From the NCBI GenBank assembly GCA_033030425.1, contig JAUFSD010000021.1, forward strand, positions 1,054,001-1,118,000: DNA of 64,000 nt, read 5' to 3'. This document shows positions 23,427 through 33,071 of the stretch, in pieces. Within the stretch, counting starts at the first letter, position 1. Each line of letters starts with the position of its first letter. The notes below the pieces were generated by a model. It saw only the letters and a list, made by a program, of their open reading frames with translations, made no database searches and was not told the DNA's origin. The position numbers and the translations under genes are program-made. Source of the DNA: Verpa conica (lineage: Eukaryota > Ascomycota > Pezizomycetes > Pezizales > Morchellaceae).

Positions 23427-25604
23427 ATGACTTCCTATAATTCTAAATATTTCCTTGGTTTCGCGGCGCTTGCATTCGCCACCACCACCAATGCTATTAC
23501 GGTCACCCCGAATAATGATGCAACCGCACTCGCAAATGCCGTCCTCGGTTCCAGTCCCGGTATCACGCTTGTCTCAGCGACCTACACCGGTGCAGCTAAT
23601 AGTTCCGGGCTCTACACCGCCGGTCCTCTAGGAATTCGTGATTCCATTGTCATGAGCTCTGGTAATGCCGACGATGTAATTCCCATTGACGAAAACTCGG
23701 GCGATATCAGCGAGACCAAAGGCACAGCCGGAAGCACTTTATGCCAGTCTCTCAATGGCGACATAGACACCTACGACGCTGCTGTTCTCAGTATGAATGT
23801 CATATTGGCCACAGGATACACGGGAGTCGTGGCTGAGTTTGTCTTTACCACTGAGGAGTACCCGGAATGGGTTGATAGTGATTTCAACGATGTTTTTGGT
23901 GTCTGGATCGACGGTCAACAGATAGCGGTCGACAGTACCGGGGCACCTATCACAATCAATGGGCCTTTCTTTAATAGTAGCTCTGTCCTTACCCCGCCTG
24001 GTTCTGGCTCCTCTATGGACGGGTCAACCCCGCTTTTGTCGTCTTGTGGAGCTACCACCCCTGGTATGCATACGATTGATATAGCCATTTGCGATACTGC
24101 AGACAGTCTCCTTGATAGTGCTGTCTTTGTTGCTCTTGGTGCTTCTGCGGGTGGTTGCAACAGTGGAGCCGTTGTCGTTTCGAGTTCCTCTAGTTCTGTT
24201 ATCTCCAGCTCTACCAGTTCTGCCAGCTTTATTAGCCCTACAAACTCTACCATTATTGCTAGTCCTACAATTACTGCTAGTCCTTCTAATTCAGTCACTG
24301 TCACTTTCCCTATTTCCTCCATTCCTACCATTAGCCCTGTCAATTCCACCAGCTCTATCACGAGTGCTACAAGCTCCACCAGCTCTATTATCACAAATGC
24401 TGCCAATTCCACCAGCTTTATTTCCACGAGTACTGCTAATTCCACCGTTACCGCGGACCCCACAAATCTCCCCGGCTCCAGCATCATTACCAGCTCCAGC
24501 ACCTTGGACAATGCCAGCCAGACCCACTCTGCAACCCCCACTAGCAGCACCCACTCGATCCCCCCGTTCGGCAACAACACAATGACTGCTGCCCCGATCG
24601 AGACCGACACCGAAGCCCCCTGTGTGACTTACACCTCGTACGTCACCAAGACCATCACCGTGTGCGCTCAGGACAACTGCCACCCAACAACCACCATCGT
24701 CCCCACGGTTGTGACCTCCACCTTGCAGTTGACTGTCTACACCCCTTGCTCGACGGTTACTGCCAGTGAATGCGCCGGTGGCCCAGGTTCTCCATGTGTC
24801 ACATACACCAGCACCGTCACGTACCCTGCTATCACTACTTACCCTTCTGTCCCGACATTCACTGCTCCAGGATCGACTGTTCCATATAGTAGCCAAACTC
24901 ATAAATGCCCCGGTGGTGCTGACTGCCCTCATCCGGTTTTGTCTACTGTGGGCTCTTCGGCTTCGGGCGCTCCTGAATGTCCAGGTGGTAACTGCCATCA
25001 CTCGGTCTCCCCTACTGCGGTCTCTTCAGTTTATGATGTCCCCGGATGTACAGATGGTTTCGACTGCCCCCACCCAACCTCGGCCCCTGTTGTCCCCGGC
25101 TGCCTAGATGGTGTCAACTGCCCTCACCCAGCTTCCTCCGCCGTAGTCCCTCCAGTATCTATTGCCGCAACCTCCCCAGGTGGTGCGGACTACTCTAGCC
25201 CGGCTTCCCCAACAGTGAGCCCTATCGCCTCTGTTGCCCCCGTCTGCCCAGGTGGTGCCGACTGCCCCCACACAACCCCGGGCTCAAACACTGCCCCTGT
25301 CGTTATTGTTCCTAGCACAAACACCACTGTTCCTATCTACCTCGATAGCCCTAACTATACTTCTTCTTCTACCATCACTACCGTTACTCTTTCGCTCACC
25401 TCTACTATCTCTTCTACTACCTCAAGTACAACTAAGAGCGTGACTTCTTCTACTATCTCTACTTCTACCTCTAGTCCTACTAAAGCCCCTGCTCAGACCT
25501 CTGTGCCTGTTGAAACCTTCACTGGTTCCGCATCACGTGTGTCTGCCATGACTTTCACTGCGGTGATTGGTCTTGTTGTTGCTGTGTTTGCTGTCGCTTT
25601 GTAA
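23427..25604 (+). CDS. GPI-anchored cell-wall protein with choice-of-anchor-L-like head (725 aa)
   Basis: Likely secreted wall protein or adhesin. Residues 1-23 form a signal peptide. Residues 24-245 resemble the choice-of-anchor L domain (NDATALANAVLG, ITLVSATYTG, GIRDSIVMSSGNADDV, EFVFTTEEYPEW, SDFNDVFGVWIDG, MHTIDIAICDTAD), a beta-rich module better known from bacterial surface proteins. Residues 246-390 are a Ser/Thr/Asn-rich stalk suited to O-glycosylation. Two Cys-containing blocks follow (CVTYTSYVTKTITVC and similar, common in fungal wall proteins). About residues 493-617 carry six repeats of the CPGGADCPHP type. A second Ser/Thr stalk leads to a hydrophobic tail (MTFTAVIGLVVAVFAVAL) expected to be replaced by a GPI anchor. 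Single exon. The function of the head is unproven in fungi. Confidence 0.85.
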   Translation: MTSYNSKYFLGFAALAFATTTNAITVTPNNDATALANAVLGSSPGITLVSATYTGAANSSGLYTAGPLGIRDSIVMSSGNADDVIPIDENSGDISETKGTAGSTLCQSLNGDIDTYDAAVLSMNVILATGYTGVVAEFVFTTEEYPEWVDSDFNDVFGVWIDGQQIAVDSTGAPITINGPFFNSSSVLTPPGSGSSMDGSTPLLSSCGATTPGMHTIDIAICDTADSLLDSAVFVALGASAGGCNSGAVVVSSSSSSVISSSTSSASFISPTNSTIIASPTITASPSNSVTVTFPISSIPTISPVNSTSSITSATSSTSSIITNAANSTSFISTSTANSTVTADPTNLPGSSIITSSSTLDNASQTHSATPTSSTHSIPPFGNNTMTAAPIETDTEAPCVTYTSYVTKTITVCAQDNCHPTTTIVPTVVTSTLQLTVYTPCSTVTASECAGGPGSPCVTYTSTVTYPAITTYPSVPTFTAPGSTVPYSSQTHKCPGGADCPHPVLSTVGSSASGAPECPGGNCHHSVSPTAVSSVYDVPGCTDGFDCPHPTSAPVVPGCLDGVNCPHPASSAVVPPVSIAATSPGGADYSSPASPTVSPIASVAPVCPGGADCPHTTPGSNTAPVVIVPSTNTTVPIYLDSPNYTSSSTITTVTLSLTSTISSTTSSTTKSVTSSTISTSTSSPTKAPAQTSVPVETFTGSASRVSAMTFTAVIGLVVAVFAVAL
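24903..25275 (+). repeat. Coding repeat: six CPGGADCPHP-type units
   Basis: Units begin near 24903, 24975, 25044, 25098, 25170 and 25242, spaced 54-72 bp. The fifth unit has lost its cysteines (SPGGADYSSP), and the second is shortened (CPGGNCHH). In-frame spacing shows growth by duplication within the stalk. Confidence 0.75.
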
Positions 25605-26861
25605 GAGGGTAGGTATCTCAAAAAAAAAACAGATGAGAATAATATTTTGTAACGGTTTTTTTTTAATCTTATTTTATTTTAGCTATTGGCGTATTTTTTT
25701 TGGAATGGTGATGGTGATGGTGATGTTTTTCTCTCGTTAATTATTTTTTGGAGGGGAGAGGAGGCCGAGGGGGGGGAGGGGGAAATCTTTGAAAGATTTA
25801 GCTTTTTTTTTTTTGAACATAGCTTTTATTCTTTAACAGACGCCTATTCAGGACTTGCGAAATTTCCTATGTGTCTATACACTAATTGTTTCCTTTGTCA
25901 GTGTAGTTGGGGTGTATGCTAGCTAGCTAGAAGAAAAAAAATAGAATGGACTTATCCCTGGGTTGTTTGTACCGTGAAAAGTCCTTATAGAGAAGATCCG
26001 TAATTCACTACCCAACTCATTCTTGTCAGCGAGTATTTATGATTAATTTATTCACTTTTGTTGAGTCTGTATACTATAGTCCAAGGGCTCCATGTATATA
26101 TGACTAATTCATTCATTTATTGTCGCACCTGTGGAGGTTTCTCCGAGTGAGAGCCTATGTCGTAATGCCAGTCCCCTCTAGCTCACCCCTTTAGCCCCAC
26201 GATAATAACACAAAGTCAGAGACCCCACCATATAACCCTCTCAGTAACCTCAATAGCTATACCAACACCACACCCATAAACCCAAGCCACCGCACAATCA
26301 ACTCGAGTGAGACATGATGACGCACACAACCTAGCCACATGCCAATGATTAACCCAACACACACCAAAAACAAGCACGATATATGATTCACCAGCTTACC
26401 TATTTTATATTTATATCCAAGACAAGTGACAAAAAAAACCCCATCTAGGACATTTTCCGATGCGCCCCCATCTACAGCCAATCAGCACCTACTTAGATGC
26501 AGCATGTGTGACCTGATGCCTTCGTGATAATCTTCACCTTGATGGGTTGCATACATATATCTGGCATGACCAAGATCTACCCCGCATCTCAAACCGGGGG
26601 AGGGGTGGGTGGGGTAGATAAAATACATGACCAGTAGAAGAGATTGATGGGGAGGGGGGGGGGGAGGGGCAGGATCGGAGTACGGTCGACCGTCATCCGT
26701 CAAAGTCGTGGCACCAAACATAACTGCGTCATACCTTTTTTATAATTAGATATTACTGAAATTATAAACATTTAAATCCAAATAAACACCCCACCTCCCC
26801 TCCTCTCGCGAACTCATAAATTACTGGTGGTTATTTTTTTTTTTTTTTTTTTTCATCTACA
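25605..26861. other. Spacer between wall-protein and SDR genes
   Basis: Homopolymer-rich 3' flank (A, T and G runs), then AT-rich DNA with a partial copy of the dispersed repeat (TTTATGATTAATTTATTC near 26037, and a variant near 26101). A T-run of about 18 bases ends 9 bp before the SDR start codon region. No gene recognised. Confidence 0.5.
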
Positions 26862-27933
26862 ATGTCAGTCCCACAGATGCAATTCGCGGTTCCGACCCTT
26901 CCCCCTTCTCCTACGGTTCTCAAAAACCCAGCATTAACCCGTTTCACCCTCTCTGGGAAAGCCGCAATAGGTACATCCCCGCCCCCCCGCAACCCCGCCC
27001 CCCCTACTAACCCACCCACCCACCCACCCAGTAACCGGCGGCGCCGGCGGTCTCGGTTTCGAAGCAGCACGAGCCCTGCTCGAACACGACGCCCTAAAAC
27101 TCGCGCTCTTCGACATCAACGCCAGCACCGGAGCAACCGCCGCCCAAACGCTACAAACACGCTTCCCCAACTCAACCGTCATCTTCAAACTCGTCAACGT
27201 AACAGACGCAACAGCCATAAACGCAGCTGTAGATGATGTTGTTTCCGAGTTTGGATATGTGGATATATTACTTGCGTTTGCGGGGATAGTCAAGTGTGAG
27301 CATGCGCTTGATATGAGCTTACAGTCGTGGCAGAGGGTGTTGGATGTGAATTTGACGGGTTCGTTTTTGTGTGCGCAGGCTGTTGCTAGGTATTTTTTTT
27401 ATTTTTTATTTTTTTATTTTTATCTTTTTACATACCTCCCCCCCCCCGCCCCTCCACAGCTTTTGGTGTTGCTTATAAAAAAGCGTGATTGGTGTAGGAA
27501 AATGATTACACAGAATACGGGTGGTAGTATAGTCTTGATCGCGTCTATATCTGGACATGCGACGAATTTCCCGCAGCCACAGGTCAACTATAATATCTCG
27601 AAAGCGGGCGTGCTAATGATGACTAAAAATTTAGCGGCCGAGTGGGGTAAATATGGTATCACGGTCAACTCGATCTCGCCGGGTTATATGGATACTGTTT
27701 TGAATGAGGGTGATGCGTTGGATGAGCATAAGAAGATCTGGTTGGCGAGGACGCCGTTGGGGAGGATGGGGGGTAGGGATGAGCTTAATGGGGCGGTCAT
27801 ATTGCTTTGTAGTGATGCGGCGAGATTTATTACTGGGACTGATATTAAGGTTGATGGTGTGTGTTGGATCCTCTCTATGAGTTGTGGGTTGTTGCTGACT
27901 TGGGATGTAGGTGGGATTTCAACCTTGGTTTAG
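26862..27933 (+). CDS. NAD(P)-dependent short-chain dehydrogenase/reductase (282 aa, 4 exons)
   Basis: Classical SDR oxidoreductase, cytosolic, most like fungal sorbose/mannitol/xylulose-type sugar reductases; exact substrate unknown. Exons 26862-26970, 27032-27389, 27498-27856 and 27911-27933 join in phase with GT-AG introns (61, 108 and 54 bp). The cofactor motif TGGAGGLG spans residues 38-45, an Asp in LFDIN lies at the end of strand 2, AFAGI replaces the usual NNAG, the structural Asn is in LDVNLTG, and the catalytic Ser172/Ser174, Tyr187 and Lys191 (YNISK) are present. The C-terminus (GTDIKVDGGISTLV) matches the family and confirms the last tiny exon. It converges on the Zn2Cys6 regulator gene, with only 166 bp between stop codons. 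Confidence 0.92.
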
Positions 27934-28099
27934 ATAGAGCATAGTTTTAGGGCGACACTTTAGTTCTAGGTTCGATGGGTCTTGCAGAGTTTAGAAACTA
28001 GATTTATATCACTATAGACTAGAGCTTAAATCAACATTGCCCGAAGAAAAACAAAAAAACTGGGTCATTATAAATCACTCGTAAAAGATACCGTCTCCC

Positions 28100-30673
28100 T
28101 TACATCTCGTTCATAAAAAGCCCTGGATCCAATACCAAACCCTCATAATTCGTATCCATATCAGCCCACCCATTCAAGCCCAAATGCGCCGCGCCCACAT
28201 CCGCCGGCGAAAGCCCCAACTCATCCAACCCAATCTCCCTCTCCCAATCACCCAATAAATCATGACCCCCACCATCCAACACCACATCATCAGCCACCAC
28301 CGGGGATACCCCTCTGTCCCGCCCTCCCCAGAGCCTCCCAACCCTACTCAGCACATCCAAGCACCTCACCGCACCCTCCCCCAAGCACCCCTTCGTAGCA
28401 TTCAAACACTCCTCTGCCGTCTCCACACCTTCAATCCACACCGCCTCCTGCTCCTCCGTTTTCAAAATCGCAATGACGAGGACGAGGGCAGCCTGGAAGA
28501 CAAAATACGTGCAATACCACGCAGCACCACGTCTAAGCGTCTCTGTATCTATATAACTCTTCACCGACGCGATAGTCTCCAACGCGAGCGAAAGACATAT
28601 AGTTGCGTCTTTATCCGGCAACGAAACGCCACCCCTCTTGTTCTTTTTATTCTTACTAAGTAGCGGGAGGAAGCGTTTATACATTATCATTCTGAGATTC
28701 AGCTCTTTCCACAACACGACAGACCTTGGTTCGCGGAACCACGGCGGTACTGAGGCGGATGGTGATGTGAAGTACGCGGGGAGTGAGTTCCTCCAGAAGA
28801 GGATCTGTGAGTCGAAGGCGTAGATTAGCTCGCGTGAGAGTTGCTGCTGGCATTGTCGGGAGGTGAAGAAGCTGTGGATGCGGTTTGCGAGGCGGACGAG
28901 TTCGGCGTGGGCTATCATTGCGGAGTAGGGTGTGATGTCGGGCGTGGGTTGGGTGAGGAGGTGGGTGGGTGATGATAGTTCCTGTACTATTAGTATAATC
29001 TTTCTGAGTTAGTAGAAGAGGGAGTGGGTTGACATACTGAGTCGTCGACATTCTCGGGGATTCGTGTTTCGGCTCGATCACTCACGACAGTAGGTCTCCC
29101 GAATGTAATAGATGCACCAACGTCGAAGATATACAGTAACCACCACACCCGTCGTCGGATCTCTCTTCCGAGGGTGTTTTTATTCTGTGGACCTGTTTCA
29201 GAAAAGTCGCGGTGGAGACCTAACCCGAGTCCCATTCGCACCGCTGCCCCCATCATGTTGTAACCAGTATTTGGACGATCACGTTTTTGGAGATATTGTC
29301 CCTATTAATGTTAGCTGGGGGGCAATTCCATATATAATATCAGAAACAACAATGCAATACCATCATGGCTAAGGCTTGAACACGCTCTAGAGTTCCTGAC
29401 TCTAGAATACTCGTAGTTGATAACCCCCCTCGCACAAGATTCCAAATCCTAAGATCAAGGTCTATGTCATCCCCAACAGACCCGCCGTGGGAGGTGAATG
29501 CACCGAGTGTAAGAACCATATAGTAAATCAGCCTCCAGGACGAATTCTCCGGGATCCTAGATATATCTGAGCACTGCAGACGGAAAGTTTGTTCATGAAG
29601 AACCGGGTACGAAACGTTATAGTGGGCGAAATAGCCATCGATTAAGATTGAACTAATGATTGATGAATTAAGTGTAGTAGTGATATGGTGGTTTATACGT
29701 GAAATATATGGAGGCGAAGGAGGCGGAAGAAGAGGGTACTGGTGATGACGAGATATGAGACGGTTGACTGTTCTTAGAAGGGCAGCTCCCGATGAAGTAC
29801 CTATAAAAGAGGGGGGGGGGCTTTATTAGAAGATCTTGATATCCTGAAGGGTGTCACACTCTGCATATTACCCACCAAGGTACCCAACGTCTCTCGAGTC
29901 AACATTCAGATTCGCCATCCCATCAGATAAGACTGATATCTCACTGACATCTGGGTCTGAAGGCTCGTGCCACTCAAACCCACAGACGCTTTCGGGGAAG
30001 ATCTCTTCCCCGTCGCCCTCCTCTTCTTCATCGTCGTCTCCTAATGCTGTGTCATTGCCAGAATCTGGCGTTACTGCCCCACCCGACAGAAGAGCATCAA
30101 TATCGATTGACGGGTCCAGGGTCCTTAAAAGAGTCTCAAGTTTTGCGCACCGGGACTGGAGGTAATCGAGATTTCTTCCCTACGTTAACCCCGAAATAAC
30201 AATCACCAGAAAAGAAAGAGGGGGGGAAGGGTAAGAGAGGGGTGTTAAAGGTGGGGTAAAGTTATGTATGCACTTACTTCCTTGTCAACGGAAGCCGTGT
30301 AGGGCGAGCTTCGTAGTTACATGACCGATTGGCCTTTCGACAAAAAGTACAAGGTGAATCCCCAGAGCACTGTTTTTTTTTTTGTGAGATAGATCTGCGG
30401 TTACTAACTAAAAACAACCAAAAGTAAAAAGTGATCCCTAAGCACACATACCTTTCCTTTACGACGCTGTGATTTGCTCCATTAGTTATCAATTAAGCTT
30501 TCCAAGATCGAGACCAAGAACACATACCTTGCATTCTGTGCACTGGAAACAGCGACATGACCCCCCGTTAGCCTGGAGCGTAATCACCCCTCTTCCTCTC
30601 TCTCATAGGGCTGCATAATTACCGCCCAAATAGTAGTATTTGCCGGTGAGGCTCTGTTCCGACGTTCCGGCAT
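28100..30673 (-). CDS. Zn2Cys6 (Gal4-type) transcription factor with Fungal_trans domain (685 aa, 8 exons)
   Basis: Nuclear regulator. Exons on the minus strand: 30623-30673, 30528-30542, 30452-30466, 30278-30369, 29876-30174, 29361-29800, 29038-29301, 28100-28981; total 2058 nt, all GT-AG and in phase. The binuclear zinc cluster is complete at residues 18-44: CTECKRRKGKC then SGDSPCTFCRKANRSC, spacing C-x2-C-x6-C-x5-C-x2-C-x6-C. It is followed by a linker and coiled coil (LDYLQSRCAKLETLL), an acidic stretch, then the regulatory domain (HYNVSYPVLHEQTFR, MMGAAVRMGLGLGLHRD, REIRRRVWWLLYIFDVGASI, TFGRPTVVSDRAETRIPENV). The zinc cluster is split across three introns and two consecutive 15-nt exons. 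An upstream stop excludes a simpler first exon. Target genes are unknown; the convergent SDR gene is a neighbour, not a proven target. Confidence 0.9.
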
Positions 30674-33071
30674 CTTGCGCAGAGTTTTTTTTTTAAGGGG
30701 GTGTTAGAAGTATGGTTTCCGGCTCCTTTTTTTCTCTCCTTTTTTCTTCTTTCTTCCCTTGAATAATGTTTTTTTTTTACTCTGTAATGAGACACATAAG
30801 AAAAAAAAATTGAGGTGAAGGGGGGGAGTTGTGGACAGAACTAATGTTGGGAGAGTAGTAGTAGTAGTAAAGAGTGTTCGCGATGTGTCAGAGTTAATCC
30901 TCTTCAAATTTTTTATTTTTTTTTTCGCTTCAAGCTTCCAGACATGAATTGGTGCCGCATTGCTTACAAAAAGATAAAGAAGACTCGGTTATCGATTTCT
31001 CCGAACTTCACGATCCCGGTCTGGGGAGGAATGGAGGGGGGAGCGGGGGGGGGTAGACCAATCAGTTGTGAACATCGGTAAGGTCGAGACCGCACGAGTG
31101 ATTCATGAAAAGGCACTCGATATCTCGGTTTGAATAAAAAGAATAATTATACCATTAATGGCTAATTCATATATACTTCCCCTAAGACTACCCATAGAAG
31201 GGGGAATACACCCAAGAAAGAGAAAAATAACCTTTATTAATTACGTTACGTTGGGCGCCCACGCAACAATCACTTTTCTCGCCTAACTACATACATAGCC
31301 CCGAGGGATTTTTTTTTTCCCACTCTCTAGCCCTCATCACGTTTCAGAACTTTCCAAATACGTCTTGGTACATTCCAAACCCACCACCATTGTTTCAAAA
31401 AATTCTGTTTATCCAAATCTCCACCTCCCCCCCGGGGGGGCCATGTCAGCATCCTTATCATCTCCGTGGGGATCGATGTAAGTTCATAAATCAGGGTTAG
31501 GGTGTGTGTGTGGGATTTGTGTTATTCATATCGCCGAAACCAAAAGCCAACTACCCAATCTCAATCTACTTCCCCTCCCCCATTCAAATTCTTCCGTGGC
31601 CGAGGTAGGTAGGTAAATAGAGAACTTTGCATTCATTTTTACCCTTTCTCTCTCTCTCTCCACTTCTCTTCTCCCGCAAGTTTCAGCTGTCAGCTGTCAA
31701 ATCCACTCCCCCCCCCCCCAAACAAGTAGAATAACAGCAATTGATAACGAGCTGGCCCGGTTAACCCTTGATTCGTTGGTGCGGTAATCAAGCTTATGCG
31801 CCATGGCCAACCGCGAATCTCTTGCACCATCTTCAGCTGAGAAAACGACGGACGAGCGACATACCATCTGCGGCTAACTTACATGCATGTGGAAAGGTTG
31901 CATCGTCACACAAGAGAAACGAATTAAAATAGCAGGGGGTGGTATGTATGCGTGCGTGTGTATGCGTGGGTATGTGCGTTGTTGTAGGATAGGTTATGTT
32001 TTATTTCGGAAACTGTGGCGTTATTTTTTTTTCTTTCTTTCCGGGATGTGAAACTGTGGAGACGGATACTCCGAAGAAGCATAAAAAAAAAAAGAAAAAA
32101 AGGGAAAACAATAATAAAATAAACGAGGGATGGAGGAATAATACGCTGAAAAACTTTTATTTTTCCCTTCTGCCTCCGGGAGAGATTGTTGAGATTGCTG
32201 CGATTCTGTGTGCTGTTCAAAAATATTTAATGCCCAGGTTACCGGTCCACACCGGGCGGAATTAAAAGCTCCCAAGAGATGATCCTCTCCTCCCTTGTTT
32301 TTTTCGTAATTGTTCAATTGATGCGCACACGCCTATCTTGCTGCGGCCTATGCTTCCTAATCCAATTGCTCCTGTAAAAAGCCGGTGATCGAGGGTAGAA
32401 GTGTAGGCGGAAAATCGGATGCTGAGACCGGATGTCAACCCTGGTTGTTGTCTCACAAGACAGCGGCCGCTTTACCCCGGAGCTGAGCAGGCGCGCTCTT
32501 TTGAGAGGAAAATAAACAATCGGTACGCGTAAGTTGCAAGAGCAGCAACTCCAAGAGAGTGCGACGCGTCAAGGCCGAGTCGAAACACCTAGAATCAAAA
32601 CAATGTGAAGAAAGCTGCATGAGATCGCTAGATGATCAATGCAAAGAGAAAAGAGAAATCACACTGCGCACTGCAATTGAGGACAAGATTTTGGCTGAAC
32701 CACTCTGTATTTCGCTCCCTAAGAATATTTTCAAAACCCGCGCTTTGCCAAAGACAAACCAAAAAAAATAAGCGAATTAAGAAATAGATGTCAAACAAGA
32801 AAAGCAACCCTCCCGCTTGATATTTTCCTAAAGACTACAAACATGACCATGCCACTCGCCAATTAAAACTTCATACCTTCTTTTTTTTTGTATTTTTGCA
32901 TTAAAGAGGACATGAAATACTTCAAATCAGTAACCATAACAGTAAGAAAAACTATCACCGCCAGACACACTACTCCCAAGAACACCCTTCGCTTAACGAC
33001 ACTAGTACATGATCATTCTACCTCCTGAATGAACTTTACACACAAATAGAAAATGCATTAGAGAAACACGT
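30674..33071. other. Spacer, homopolymer- and microsatellite-rich
   Basis: Promoter side of the regulator gene and 3' side of the HEX1 gene. Many A, T, G and C runs; GT-rich microsatellite at 31955-31985. No gene, RNA or paired repeat recognised. Confidence 0.5.

Noticed and set aside
23915..24610. 231-codon antisense ORF within the wall-protein gene
   Set aside because: It arises from the Ser/Thr-rich coding repeats read backwards and has no independent signal.
26862..27236. 124-codon Arg/Pro-rich ORF at the SDR start
   Set aside because: It is the first SDR exon read through its intron into the wrong frame; splicing gives the Rossmann motif instead.
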